64,000 nt of DNA. Origin: Dipteris shenzhenensis (taxonomy: Eukaryota > Polypodiophyta > Polypodiopsida > Gleicheniales). Position numbers and translations under genes: made by a program. The stretch lies in NCBI GenBank assembly GCA_047967505.1, contig CM106539.1; one strand, 5' to 3'. Each line of letters begins with the position of its first letter. Position 1 is the first letter of the stretch. A model generated the notes under the pieces. The model worked only from the letters and a program-made list of their open reading frames with translations, was not told the DNA's origin and did no database searches. Below, piece after piece: positions 44,715-56,867 of this stretch.

Positions 44715-45454
44715 GATGAGAGGTCGCAACGTCTCTGCCACCTGTAACCAGCCAACATATGGGCTCCCGTTTAGGAGAAAGCGAGACATATATATTTTTG
44801 GTAGAAAATGAGTAGCATGAACTAGACTTCTATTTGCGAAAGAAAAACATTGATGCAACTCCAAAAGGCTTCTTGACCCTCCTCTCAAAAGTACAGGACT
44901 TCTAATGTGAAAGAGGTTGTGCTTGAAGATCTTGAAGTGTGAGAGCTCCAACTCCTGAAACATAATATATCGGCAAAGTAGGTGAGGTCAAGGCGATAGG
45001 AGCCACCCCTAACTAGTTGACATATGGGCTTGCAAATATCGTGATCGAAGGTCACGGGAGAGGAAATGGTTGCTGGCACGAAGAGGCGATGGCATGAAGA
45101 GGTGATGGTGTTGGCTGATGGTGTTGAACTTGTTGATCAACATACATGTAGTGATCCTATTCGACTAGATGGGAGAAAAAAGCCGTGAGTGCATTTGTTG
45201 TATGGATTAACCTTGGTTGTGTGAAAAAGAAGAAGGCTGATGCTACCTTCAGCAGCACGAACAATGATCTTTATAAGCGAACAAGCTCGTAGCGCCACCA
45301 GCTATATGCTTCGTGGAGCGTTCGGTTGTACTCTTCCTCATAAGAGGTACTGACGAGCAACATGGAGCATTTGGTTGTACTATTCCTCACAAGAGCTATG
45401 CATGAGCGGGCTAGGTTGCTGAACGATTGGAGTGTTAGTATTGGAGAGTGTGTG
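44711..45454. other. No gene recognised
   Basis: Mixed sequence with a short repeated phrase (GCATGAAGAGGTGATGGTGT and neighbours near 45090). Nothing codes convincingly. Confidence 0.5.
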
Positions 45455-45551
45455 CGGAGCGAGTTTTTTTGAGTGAGTTTTGGAGTGAGTTGTTTTTGGC
45501 AACCAAATGTTTTGTTTCACCTATTCCACTTATGACACCTCTCTCTCTCTC

Positions 45552-45585
<34 letters not shown>

Positions 45586-45635
45586 TTATCAACACCTTAC
45601 CATCCCCCCTCTCTATGACATCTCTCTCTTCATGG

Positions 45636-45692
<57 letters not shown>

Positions 45693-46002
45693 ATTAATTT
45701 TGTCTCTTTTCTCTCTTCATCCTCCTTGTCCTCATTGCAACCCTCTATCTTTGTCTATATCTAACTCTTCACATATCTCTCTATCCCTCTCTCATGCACG
45801 CACTGCTCTCTCTATTTGTCTTTCTAAAAAGGGCATCAATTACACATAAACTTTGATTTGTCAAATATTATTGATATAATGGCCTCCATCCACCTTCCCC
45901 ACCCCCCCCTCCCATGTCCCACTTTTCGACATGATTGCTCATTGCCTATCTCTCCATGAACGTCCCTAGCCCTCTCTTATGGAAAAGAGGCAGACATGCT
46001 AT

Positions 46003-46060
<58 letters not shown>

Positions 46061-46354
46061 GAGCCAGACATGCCATGATGAGAGAGACAAAGCAATGTGG
46101 AACCAGCCCTCTGAAGGAAAGGAGTCCTTGAGATGTAATCTGAAGGAAAGGAGTCTTTGAGATGTAATCTATGTAATTTGTGTGTAATCTTAATCTTCTC
46201 TAGAGTTTACTTCGGCAATGTTTTCACAGCTATGTGACTAGATAGTGTCCTTTGACATGCCAAGGACCATAACGTGAGATGCTACGTATAGACCCTCTAT
46301 CGCGTTTACTGCTGTCACATCTCTCTCTACCCCCTGTCTCATGCATGCATTGCA

Positions 46355-46404
<50 letters not shown>

Positions 46405-46730
46405 CCTTTTTACCATCATAACTTGTCTTTTTTCCCCACCATTTTGGATAAATTGTTAGCCCAAAAGGGCCTCGAGAGGAGAGCTAGCATGCATCAAATC
46501 CCACTAGAGACAAAATTTCATGAAACTAACAGTAGAAATGAGCTCATTTGATGTGTTCTGATCGTTTTGATACCAAACATGAATAAATTTGAACATTTCT
46601 AGCAAAAGTTGTGAATTCCTTTTTACCCCAAACTGGCATCTAGAGGAGGGTGCCAACGCCCTCCTTTGGATACCAATTTTTGGTGCCCTCCTTTGGATGC
46701 CAATTTGGGCTTAAAAAATTTTCATTGATT

Positions 46731-46766
<36 letters not shown>

Positions 46767-46810
46767 GATGCCAATTTGGGCTTAAAAAAATTTCATTGAT
46801 TTCTTTTTTT

Positions 46811-46847
<37 letters not shown>

Positions 46848-47135
46848 GTTTAAGCCCAAATTGGCATCCAGAGGAGGGTGCCGGTGCCCTTCTCTAGATG
46901 CCAGTTTGGGCTAAAACAAATTTCACAATGTTTGCTAGAAAATTCCAAATTTAGTTATGTTTTCTATCAAAACGATTAGAACACATCAAATGAGCTCATT
47001 TCTCTTGTTAGTTTCATGAAATTCTATCTCTAGTGGGATTCTGTGCATGGTAGCTCTCCTCTAGAAGCCCTTTTGGGCTAAACATTTATCCAAAATGGTG
47101 GAAAAAAAAGACAAATAATCATGGTGGGGGGGAGG

Positions 47136-47168
<33 letters not shown>

Positions 47169-47628
47169 GCTAAAAAAGAAATCAAAGAACTTTTTCTTAG
47201 CCCAAACTGGCATCTAGAGGAGGGCACTGATTTGGCATCCAGAGGAGGGCGCCAGCGCCCTGCTCTCGATGTCAGTTTGGGCTAAAAACAATTTCACAAC
47301 TTTTGCTAGAAATATCCAAATTTAGTCATGTTTGGTATCAAAAATGATCGGAACACATCAAATGATCACATTTCTCTTGTTAGTTTCATGAAATTCTGTC
47401 TATAGTGTGATTTTGTGCATGCTAGCTCTCCTTTAGAAGCCCTTTTGCGCTAAAAAATTTACCCAAAATGGTGGGGAAAAAAGAAAATTATCATGGTAAA
47501 AAAGGTGGGGGGAGGGGGGGAGAGAGAGAGAGAGAGAGAGAGAGAAAACCACAATGCATGCATGAGAGAGGGGATAGAGAGAGATACGATAGAGGTACAC
47601 ATAGACAGAAATAGAGGGTATATACGTA

Positions 47629-47692
<64 letters not shown>

Positions 47693-47775
47693 TCATAAGT
47701 GGAATAGGTGGAACAAAACATCCTGGTTGCAAAAAAAAACTCACTCCTAAACTCGCTCAAAAAACTTGGTTCTTG
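45455..47775. repeat. Large microsatellite-rich foldback structure
   Basis: The outer left segment (about 45470-45545: GAGTGAGTTTTGGAGTGAGT, GTTTTGTTTCACCTATTCCA, CTTATGACA) is the inverted match of 47690-47775. The inner left segment (about 46320-46690: TCATGCATGCATTGCA, CCACCATTTTGGATAAA, CATCAAAT, ACTGGCATCTAGAGGAGGG) is the inverted match of 47240-47580. A further inverted copy of the inner unit lies at about 46880-47105. Smaller palindromes of GGATGCCAATTTGGGCTTA fill the centre. CT tracts occupy the left arm and GA tracts the right. The pairing implies a cruciform-capable foldback element that has expanded its microsatellites. Confidence 0.85.
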
Positions 47776-48334
47776 GCCTTCTCCAGTATTGGAGAGTGAT
47801 CTGAAAGATTGGAGCTTCTGTTTAATTGGAGGCTCACATAAAGGTTTTGGCTCTACTCACTTTGTTGCTATTTCAATTTGTTGCTCATATGAATCTCTGG
47901 TGAGTGACCCGCTTCTGGATTACGCCATAGCTCAAACTTCCCTTCAAGAAATGTTGCTCATTCCCTTGAAAATCAGCTAACCGGTTATGCTGCTTTCTCT
48001 CTCCCTTTCCTTTATGGTTGCACGCATCATCTACATGGTTCATCACATATGTCAATGTCCAAGAACTTAGATGAACTCTGTACTTTTGATTGGTGACAGT
48101 TTGCTAGATATTGAAAAGAAAGGAGCCCGCCCAAACTAATTCGTATGTTGCGATCCTAGTCTTACATACACACACTTACAAATGTACACTTGACTTAACC
48201 CGTCCTTTTTGTATTTTTTCATTGTAGGCACTCCTGTGTGATTGCGGTTAGCTCAACGGCCGTCTGCACCACCATTATCTCTCCTCTACATCCTTCATTA
48301 CTTCAGGTTGGTAATGTTTATTTGTTTATTTCAT
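47776..48334. other. No gene recognised between foldback and Helitron copy 2
   Basis: AT-rich, short ORFs only. The Helitron similarity starts at about 48334 (ATCGATCGAATGTACAAT). Confidence 0.5.
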
Positions 48335-49925
48335 CGATCGAATGTACAATAGTTCTCCGTTTGCCAGTGATCAATATTTTATGTGTATGCTACTCAATGT
48401 TTGCAAGAGTTGTAAGTCGTTTAACGACCTACACACATTTTTTGGACACCTTTATCCTTCTTTTAAGGCAATGTGAATAGCTAGAGGACTATTGGAAAGT
48501 GACGAGGAGTGGTTTGTATGAATGCAAGAGGCTACGTTCGATCAAAATAGTGTGCAATTGAGACACCTGTTCGTTACAATCTTGGTCTTTTGTGAGTTTG
48601 CATCTCCTGGCCTTTTGTGGGAAAATTTCTCTTTGTACTTTCGGATGATTTTTCCATGCATTTGAATCAAGTATCGATAATGTAATTGATCGTCGGGCAA
48701 TGGTAGTAAAGGAGTCCCTATTGTATTTAGAGCACAATCTTTAGCAGTATGGATGATGGTTATCAGATTTTGATGGGTTGCCTATGGTGGATAGATCATT
48801 TTTCTTAGTCGTAAATGGTTTACTGCAAGAAGAGAGAATGCTTGATCCTAGGCAATAGGCGCAAATTGCTCGAGATATGGAAAGGACTATAAATAATTGT
48901 CAGCATTTTGTCTTTGATCAAATTTTGGCGACAATATATGTAGAGGTTGATGGGGTGTTTTTCTTGATGGCCCGGGAGGATCTGGAAAGACCTTCCTCTA
49001 TAATTGTTTGCTATCTTGGCTGCGTGGTGAGGGACACATTACTTTAGCATGCACATCTTCTGGCACTGCAGCATTGCTATTGGCAAATGGCTACATGGCA
49101 CACTCATGCTTCGAGATACCATTGGATCTAGATGCCACTAGCGCATGCAATATAAGGGTTAACAGCCACCGACGTTTTGACGGTAGCCAAGCTAATAATA
49201 TGGGATGAGGTACCTATGACCCATCGCTATGCGTTTGAAGCATACGACTGGACGTTACAAGATATCATGTCCAATGATCAACTTGTTGGTGGAAAGGTGG
49301 TGCTATTGGGGAGAGATTTTAGACAGGTATTGCCAATGGTTCCAAAGGCAGGCCGAGAGGCATTATCAATGGTGCATTGTGCCATTTAAAAATTTGGAGA
49401 TATACAAAAGTCTTGCGGCTCACACTAAATATGCGAGTTCTTCAAAATGGTGACAACTCAATAGAGCATGATTTCATATAGTGGGTTTTAGACATAAGCA
49501 ATGGAATAAGCAAAGGGATGAAAGAAGGTGAGGTTGTAATTCTAGAAAAAATGCATTTGGACATAAAATCCATGGAAGGGTTGATTGAATGGGTTTATAG
49601 AGGCCTTCCAGGAATTGTGGACTATGCAACATATTTTCGAGAGCATGCTATCTTGGCACCTCGAAACATTGATGTTGATGCAATCAATAGTATTGCACTG
49701 AATGCGATGCCTAGGAATGGCAAAGAGTATTTGAGTGAAGATTCAGTAAATGATTCAGGTGCTGACTAATTTTTATATGCTACAGAGTACGTAAACAGTT
49801 GTGATCTTGGTGGTGGGTACCCATCTCATAGGCTGGTTTTGAAAAGGAATGCCCCAATCATTGGTTGCATAATCTGAATCCTCAAAAGAACGGGAAATTG
49901 CCTCCTCATCTAAAAGGGAAGCTGT
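48335..49925 (+). pseudogene. Helitron helicase, copy 2 (plus strand)
   Basis: Parallels copy 1 from FARVVSRLTTYTHFLDTF onward. Loss of one T before the Walker A motif shifts the frame (codons for GPGGSGKTFLYN are readable near 48970). Then come GHITLACTSSGTAALLLANG, GGKVVLLGRDFRQVLPMVPK (about 49280) and the domain end EGEVVILEKMHLDIKSMEGL, VDYATYFREHAILAPRNIDV and NAMPRNGKEYLSEDSVNDSG. HRLVLKRNAPI follows near 49840. The ancestral Walker A (GPGGSGKT) is kept here but changed to GSRGSGKT in copy 1. Stops and shifts make it inactive. Confidence 0.9.
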
Positions 49926-50065
49926 AAATTACTTGGAATAAATGTTATACTTGAAATAAAGACCCTATCGCCAATATTAGTTTTGTTAATAAGTTCTACC
50001 TCTAGCACCTTTGTGTGAAACTCTTTGCATATTAATCGAGTCCCATTGCACAAACCGCATCAATA
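49926..50065 (-). pseudogene. Helitron helicase block, inverted in place
   Basis: The minus strand encodes GLCNGTRLICKEFHTKVLEV and ELINKTNIGDRVFISSITFI. This is the block that should directly follow the RLVLKRNAPI block of copy 2, which lies just to its left on the plus strand. Position is right and orientation is reversed. Confidence 0.85.
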
Positions 50066-50373
50066 CAAACACCCCATCTTCAATGTACCTATAGCAAAAC
50101 CAATAGCCCTTTTAAACACACGTGTATAAACCCAAAAAATATATACTTTCTTAAAAAAAAACAAAGGAATAGCAACAAAAATTACAATATATTCACCCAA
50201 CAAAATTGGCCAAGTCTACCAGATCAACTAATTATTGAGTCGGCACTAGAGCATCCCACAGTCTTGGATTTGCACATATATTTTGATGTTGTGAACATAC
50301 AATTATTAAAGATCAATGATGCGTGTAAGTAGCTGTTAAGTAGTTATGTACTTGGGACGACTGCAGCAGAGTA

Positions 50374-50935
50374 TGTGGTAAACGTAAAAGCTATCGGCAT
50401 TTGAGCTGTATTTCAAAGGCCAAGTGGTAAGATACACACATGTAAATCTATATACAAAGGATCAAGATATAAAATTTTGCTAGCTCCTAAATCTCGGTGA
50501 AATAATTTATCCCACATAAGTAAATAACAAAATAGTATGGGCATACTATATATTGAATAGTGGGACACTCCAAAAAGGCGACAAAGATACTCACATCATG
50601 TTGTCATTGCATCTATAAAACTTCTTTGTATACGACATTCGTAGTAGAAATCCGTGGTAAACGTAAAAGCTATCAGCATCTAAGCTGTATTTCAAAGGTC
50701 AAGTGGTAAGATACACACGTGTAAATCTGTATACAAAGGATCAAGATAGGGAATTTCGCTAGCTCCTAAATCTTGGTGAAATAATTTATCCCACATAAGT
50801 AGATAACGAAATAGTATGGGCATACTAGATATTGAACAATGGGACACTCCAAAATGGCGACAAAGATACTCACATCATGTTGTCGTTGCACCTATAAAAA
50901 TTCTTTGTATACGACATTCATAGTACAAATCCTAT
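50374..50935 (-). repeat. Tandem duplication of about 280 bp covering the Helitron C-terminal end
   Basis: Two units, about 50374-50653 and 50654-50935, share GTAAACGTAAAAGCTATC, CTGTATTTCAAAGG, GGGCATACTA and CTTTGTATACGACATTC with scattered substitutions. The minus strand of each unit's right end reads NVVYKE, the usual last residues of Helitron helicases. The coding end and some 3' flank were therefore duplicated together. Confidence 0.9.
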
Positions 50936-50966
50936 CTAAATCCTCGACGTTGGTTTCACATACATT

Positions 50967-51209
50967 CTATTGAACAAATACCTTGATAGCATTTGATGAT
51001 TGTACACGAGAGAAAGCCACATATAATTGCCCGTGACTAAACACTCGTGTTGCCAAGTATAATCTTAGAATAGACATTGTTTGACCGTGTGATTTGTTTA
51101 TGGTCATGCCAAATGCTAGTCGCATGACTGGGCTTATGCACGGGTGTATCTTCCTCTTGGGTATTACAACATTCACGCTCATAGAGCTCCTAGACTTGCC
51201 GGTCCGCAC
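50967..51209 (-). pseudogene. Helitron helicase C-terminal block
   Basis: The minus strand encodes VNVVIPKRKIHPCISPVMRL, AFGMTINKSHGQTMSI and RVFSHGQLYVAFSRVQ, the conserved last helicase motifs of Pif1-type Helitron proteins (usually FAMTINKSQGQT and VFSHGQLYVAxSRV). It continues as VFVQ and then, after a stop, toward NVVYKE. It lies to the right of the LCNGTRL block although both are on the minus strand, so the two are in the wrong mutual order for a single minus-strand gene. Confidence 0.9.
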
Positions 51210-51649
51210 ACTAGCTCCGTAAGCTACTTAGGATATAGACTACCAAGGCCTTATCTTTTTTTTATTAGGGTCATAAACAATGATTACGCATATAGCTTTT
51301 TGAGGCCTATTAGACAATCACCACCGCTTATTATGTGACCACCAGTGCATGAAAGTAAGTATCCTAACGTTGAAAATGCAATTACTTTTTTATTGAATAT
51401 TTATTATTCTTAATCTTATTTTTTTAAAACTTGCGTAGGTACAAGTCGCATCACTGGAAGTCCAGATTGTAGGCATCAACCAAGTACTCTTGGAGACGAT
51501 GTCTTTTTTGATTAGCGGCTCTTATATTATAGAGGAAGATTTATAATATCCTTTCATTGGGGGAGATCTACTTAGATATTGTGTACCATTTTGACTTTCA
51601 TATTGAGTTGGAGGCCTTAATACTTTGTTTTGTATCATTGGGTTCTTCT

Positions 51650-51702
<53 letters not shown>

Positions 51703-52945
51703 TAATGCTACCACACTCAATTCAAAAACTTTTAAAAAGCATTCTAATATTGTGATTTATAAACAAGAGGCACAAGGTGCCGGACGCACTGCCCTTTAAT
51801 ATTAGTGCAGCCATGTTATTAAAGACCCAAGCTTTCGACAAGGAAAGCAGGGAGCACAAATAAATAAGCCCAAATATGCACTAGAAGACATCTATGAGGA
51901 TCGAGAGATGAGTTCCTTTGTTTCCTCCTTGTACATTTGATCTCCTCTTCTTTTCCCCCTTTGCTTAGCCTTGAGCTTTGCTTCGGCTTCACCCCCGCCA
52001 CCTTGCTCCAAACACTCTCTTCCTCGCCTCCTTTGCATCATAAACCTCATTAACATCCTATTCAAAAGCAGTTTTTCATGAAAGTAGATGTACTTGGAAA
52101 TCGCCACTCCACTCGCTTTCGACAAATGATAATGATCGAAAAGCTCTCGTTGAGCACTACTAGCCCTTACTGACATTTTCACTGACTAAGAAAATCTCCT
52201 CACGTTTTTTATAATTATAATCTCTGTATCTTACAGTTCTTCACTGATCATAATGCCCACAAAATCAATCTCCTCCTGAGTACTATATATAGGAATGCGA
52301 CACTTTCTTAAATGATCGATAACATTCCTAGCATAAGCAACGAAAGAGAAGAAAAATTTATGACATGACCTATATGTTCCTTTGCAGTTAACTAGTAGTC
52401 CCAATGTGAATATCAACGCTGCTTATAGGCTCTTCAATAACCAAATTGTCCACCTAGATGCAGAAGCAGACTCGCTTAAGAGCCAGGGGGAGCAATTCTT
52501 GAGTCTTGGAGCAAAAGCAAGTGGACCTGATTTTCTGGCACTCCCAAGGCATAACAAGAGCTGTGTAGAGAACCAAGTGGAGTGCTAAGAGTTATATGCA
52601 GGAAGATCAACCACTAAAGTATTCAGAAAACATTAATCTGAGTGAGTGGAGAGATCTCATGTGAGTGCGGGACATCGGATTTTGTTGGAGGCAGAGTGAA
52701 AAACACTCCTTGGGCGGCCATTTCCCAGCACTATATTACAATAAATGATGAAGTCAACTGAAACCCACAACTGCACAATTGCAACCCAGCCATTTTTTCT
52801 CAGTGATGGTTCATAAGAACATATTCTAATTCATTGAGTCTCCTTAGACTGAATTGGGCTCCTCCTGACTTGAAAAATTTGGCACTTACGATGGTGCTGA
52901 ATGAAAAAAAAATACAAACTCTGAAAATGCATGGCAAGGCATGCC
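51210..52945. other. No gene recognised; contains a GA microsatellite at 51653-51700
   Basis: A minus-strand ORF at 51892-52182 (lysine, arginine and glutamate-rich) and another at 52231-52416 have no domain I can name. The left part may be Helitron flank. Confidence 0.4.
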
Positions 52946-53532
52946 TTATGTTCTAGCTTCTTGATCTGCATACCAAGACTTCCTTTTACAGGATCGATAA
53001 CCTTGTAGTTGCATTGTAGCCACCATCAGCTCGTCAGCAGCTGAATGAACGAGCTTGTCCAAGTGAGCCAGCATACTGTCATGTTGTAACATGGTAAGTG
53101 CTATCAATGGGGGGAATGCAATTTTGGCAAGGGCCGACATTTGAAACAAGTCGAGATCCATACTAACAGGCGAATAGCTGGGAAACATCGTCATTTGCTT
53201 GATGTAGTTAAGTAGGTGTGAAATTGAAGGATTTATGTCAACACCGCAGAAATAAGCGAGGGGGCGAGCAAACAAAAGGGAGGGTATGAGATACACATCT
53301 ATGAGACTGAATCTGTCACCAAAGAAGAACTGACCCTTGGCGCTATGCTTGGCAATTGCACCATCGACCTCTGCAAAAGCGGCATGCAACCGAGCTGCTC
53401 GTTCTTTGTGAGAAAACGGGTCTCCATCTTATAACACTTGAACTATGAGCGGGCTGAATGTGTCTCGGATGTATACAACTTATTCTTACACGTCCTTCAC
53501 GAAAGAGCCCGCGTGAAGTAGACTCGGCTTAG
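52946..53532 (-). pseudogene. Cys-type glutathione S-transferase pseudogene, C-terminal part
   Basis: On the minus strand, from the transposon junction at 53532 to TAA at 52946-52948, a single frame reads PSLLHAGSFVKDV, DTFSPLIVQVL, HAAFAEVDGAIAKHSAKGQF, FFGDRFSLIDVYLIPSLLFA and RPLAYFCGVDI. This is the all-helical C-terminal domain of a GST (FFGDxFSLxDV block). Three TAA codons interrupt it near 53495, 53489 and 53430. The N-terminal part lies at 59386-59715 beyond the copia insertion. Continuing the frame through one copy of the 5-bp duplication joins MFPK to PSLLHAG. The Cys active site and DGDP segment favour lambda or DHAR-like classes over tau or phi. Confidence 0.85.
53528..53532. repeat. 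Target-site duplication, left (CTTAG)
   Basis: Directly before TGAGAGTG, the plus-strand start of the left LTR. Identical to 59386-59390. Confidence 0.92.
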
Positions 53533-53705
53533 TGAGAGTGCTCTCAACGGAAGCAAGAATGGAAGAAGGAGAGAGAGAGAGACAGAGAGCCACACAAGTT
53601 TTGGTGGGTGCAGAACCACCCTAATCTTCTTTTTCATTCATTTATATATGTGTTTGAGTATTGTACATAACCGGGGTAAAGGCACAGTGACCTTTAACCC
53701 CCACA
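53533..53705 (-). repeat. 3' LTR of the copia element (173 bp)
   Basis: On the minus strand it starts TGTGGGGGTTAAAGG and ends CACTCTCA. Relative to the other LTR it has 40 extra bases after TGAGAGTG (plus strand 53541-53580), ending in a GA run. Confidence 0.9.
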
Positions 53706-53792
53706 CCCTCTCCTTAAGGATAATGTGCCTTTAAGGGAGAACAACCAGTGAGCATACTATCCAATGCCCATCAATACATGACAATACTCAAA

Positions 53793-54125
53793 CTACTGAC
53801 TAGGTAGACTCTTCGTTAGCATATCTGCAGGGTTATCATCTGTATGAACCTTGACAAGCTCTATGCGCTTGTCCTCAAGTACCTCCCTGATGAAATGGTA
53901 CCTGACCTCAATGTGTTTGGTCTTTGCATGAAAGACCGGATTCTGTGCTAGCTGAATAGCACTCATGGAATCACTATGCAATGTCGGTACACCTGTATGA
54001 ATCCCCAAATCTCCCACTAGCTGATCAAGCCATATAGCCTCCTTGCAACCCTCTGTGGCTGCAGCATATTGAGCCTCTGTGGTAGACAAAGCAACACACT
54101 TTTGTGCACGAGACATCCACGACAC
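53793..54125 (-). pseudogene. Copia RNase H, C-terminal part
   Basis: MSWMSRAQKCVALSTTEAQY (catalytic Glu region), then LHSDSMSAIQLAQNPVFHAK and KTKHIEVRYHFIREVLED, the standard end of copia Pol. It ends MLTKSLPSQ and TAG. A frameshift near 54125 separates it from the upstream frame (YTDSDYAGHVDSRRSTSGYV). Pol ends 88 bases before the 3' LTR. Confidence 0.95.
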
Positions 54126-55770
54126 TGCACCACCTGCAAAGTGAACACATAACCAGAAGTGGATCTCCTACTATCCACATGCCCTGCATAGTCTGAATCT
54201 GTGTACCCAAGTACATGCATGTCTCCTCTACCAAAGCAGATGCACATCTCCTTGGTACCCTTCATGTACCTCATGATGCACTTAACTGCCTCCCAATGCC
54301 TCTTTCTTGGATTAGCCATATACCGGCTAACAACTCCCACTGCAAATGCAATGTCTGGTCTAGTAGCTATCATAGCATACATAAGACTTCCAACCGCTGA
54401 TGCATAAGGAACCTTGGCCATCATGGCCCTTTCCTCATTTGATTTGGGACTATCTGTATGACTCAGTTTCACATATGGAGGCAATGGAGTACTCATTGCC
54501 TTCCCCCCCTCCATATTGAAACGCTGCAATACTTTTGCTTTTGTAACATACTCTTTTTGTGAAAGCCAAAGGAGTTTCCTACTCCGATCATGCGTGATGC
54601 GCATACCAAGAATATGACCTGCAAGTCCCAAATCCTTCATATCAAAGGCCTCATGCAACTTGGCCTTTAATGCATCTAGCTCATAAGTATTCTTGCTAGC
54701 CAATAGCATATCATCCACATATAGTGCCAAGATTATCAAGCTATTATCCTTAGCCCTTTTAGTGTAGAGGCAGTGATCAATTTCACTCCTTCTAAAACCC
54801 TGGGACCGAATGAAAGCATCAAACTTCTGATACCATTCTCTAGGTGCTTGCTTAAGACCATAGAGACTCTTCTTTAGCTTGCAAACTAAATGCTCTTTGC
54901 CCTTTTCTTCAAAGCCTTCCGGCTGCACCATGTAAATTTCCTCATGCAAATCCCCATGTAAGAAAGCTGTCTTGACATCCATCTGCATAAGCTCCATATC
55001 CTCTGATGCCACTAGTCCAAGCATGCATCTAAGTGTGGTCATCTTCACAACCGGAGAGAATATCTCATCAAAGTCCACACCCTTCTCTTGCTTGAACCCT
55101 TTAGCGACTAAACGGGCCTTGTATCTAGGCACATCATCACTTGTGACCTTCATTTTGTAGACCCATTTACATGGCAATGCTTTCTTTCCATGTGGCAAAG
55201 AAACCAAGTCCCAAGTCTTATTCTTCATAAGTGAACTCATCTCTGATTGCATAGCATACTCCCACTTGCGTTGATCCTCACGCATCATAGCCTCTCTATA
55301 GCAAGAAGGCTCCCCGCAATCAAAAAGCATCACGTAGACTACCCCTGGAACAAACCTATCAGGTGGTCTAAACACTCTAGATGATCTTCTCAAAGGCATT
55401 TTAGCTTGCTGTCCCATTTGCATATCGGCCACATTTGGCTCATTATTTCCACCAATAGATGATTCATCATCTACCCTTGATTGTATACATGTGGGAGTAC
55501 TTGGTGGCACCATTTCTTGCACATTTGGTGCATGGACAGCTTGCTGTCTATCAACATATGTAGGTGGATTCACATCCTGGAAAGTGATTCTCCTCATTTC
55601 CACATCCCTCATGGGTGACTTATGCATCTTCTTCTCATTGAAGACTACATCATGGTTGCGTATGATCTTCTTTGCTTTTGGATCCCAGAGACGATAGCCC
55701 ATCTCTCCACTTTCACCATAACCTAGAAAGATGCATTTCCTAGACTTAGGATCTAGCTTCTTTTGGCACA
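54126..55770 (-). pseudogene. Copia reverse transcriptase and start of RNase H (long open frame)
   Basis: Over 500 open codons. The integrase tail is KCIFLGYGESGEMGYRLWDP. The reverse transcriptase reads WVYKMKVTSDDVPRYKARLV, VVKMTTLRCMLGLVASEDME and LMQMDVKTAFLHGDLHEEIY (catalytic Asp). KKSLYGLKQAPREWYQKFDA and LALYVDDMLLAS (YVDD) follow. The RNase H start is MHVLGYTDSDYAGHVDSRRS. All polymerase catalytic residues are present. A frameshift at about 55765 separates it from integrase, and another near 54125 from the rest of RNase H. Confidence 0.96.
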
Positions 55771-56500
55771 TGTGCATATGCTTCACACCCAAATATGCGC
55801 AAATGAGAGTAAGAGGGCTTCTTGCCACTCCATGCCTCTTCAAGAATACCACCATCCAAACTCTTACTAGGTGATCTATTAATCACATGCACTGCAATCT
55901 TCATTGCCTCAGCCCAAAAACCACCAGAAAGACTTGCATTGGAAAGCATGCATTGCAACCTTTCTTGAATGGTACGGTTCATCTTTTTTGCAACTGGATT
56001 TTGCTTTGGAGTATGAGGGGATGTGAGCTCCCTCTTAATCCCACGTGTATCAGAGAAATGTTGAAAGTCATGAGAGAGATACTCTCCACCATTGTCAGTC
56101 CGTAGGCATTTAAATGTTCTACCTGACTGATTCTCAACCAAGGCCAGCCATTTCTGAAATACCTAGAACACATCACTCTTCCGAGCTATAGCATAAGCCC
56201 ACACTTTCCTAGTTGCATCATCAATGAATGTCACATAGTATTCAGCCCCGCCTAATGACTCTGTAGGCATGGGACCACATATGTCTGAATGTACCAAATC
56301 AAGCATTTCAAAATCTTTCTTTCCCCTTCTTTTATGGGCTGATTTAGTCTGCTTCCCATAGAGACAATGCTCACAAAATTCAAAATCAGAGAAACTCAAA
56401 TGCGGTACATAACCCAAACGGCATAAGAGTTTCATTCCATTCTAGCTCATGTGCCCCAACCTGCAATGCCACAAAGAAGTGCTTGGCTAGTCGGTTATCG
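55746..56500 (-). pseudogene. Copia integrase
   Basis: The zinc domain is at the right (LWHCRLGHMS, FCEHCLYGKQTKSAHKRRGK). The core has DLVHSDICGPMPTESLGGAE (first Asp) and CLRTDNGGEYLSHDF (second Asp). The third block reads TPKQNPVAKKMNRTIQERLQ where the family has NGVAExMNRT, so the catalytic Glu is Lys (codon at 55988-55986). Stops occur near 56487, 56442 and 56163, and the frame ends at 55746 with a shift into the next block. Not functional. Confidence 0.95.
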
Positions 56501-56639
56501 CAACAACATGATCAAATACCCTTGATACATGTAAGGGATACAAAGTCCCACACTTAGCACCCCTGGCCAAAAGCATAGAGCCCTTCTGAATTTTTAAACT
56601 CTGAAAGCCAAAAGTGGTGTGAAAACCAGCATCATCTAG

Positions 56640-56866
56640 CTAACCCACTGAAATAAGACTCTTGGTCAGCTTAGGCACATGTCTCACATGTTTCAAAACA
56701 AATGCAGACCCATTTGCAAAAGAAAACTTTATGTCACCTGCTCCCACTATGTCACATGCATAGTCATTTCCAAGATGCACACAACCTATCTTTCCATTGT
56801 CATAAGTGGAGAACCATTCCCTATGGGGAGTAACATGGAATGAAGCACCAGAATCCAAAATCCAAT
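56640..56866 (-). pseudogene. Copia protease
   Basis: DWILDSGASFHVTPHREWFS has the catalytic Asp-Ser-Gly. IVGAGDIKFSFANGSAFVLK and VRHVPKLTKSLISVG complete the typical copia protease. It is separated from Gag by a TAG (56868-56870) and ends at TAG where relatives have Gln (SVGQLDD). Confidence 0.93.
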
Positions 56867-56867
56867 C

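Noticed and set aside
45507-47760. Ser/Leu and Arg/Glu dipeptide ORFs
   Set aside because: Translations of CT and GA microsatellites within the foldback structure.
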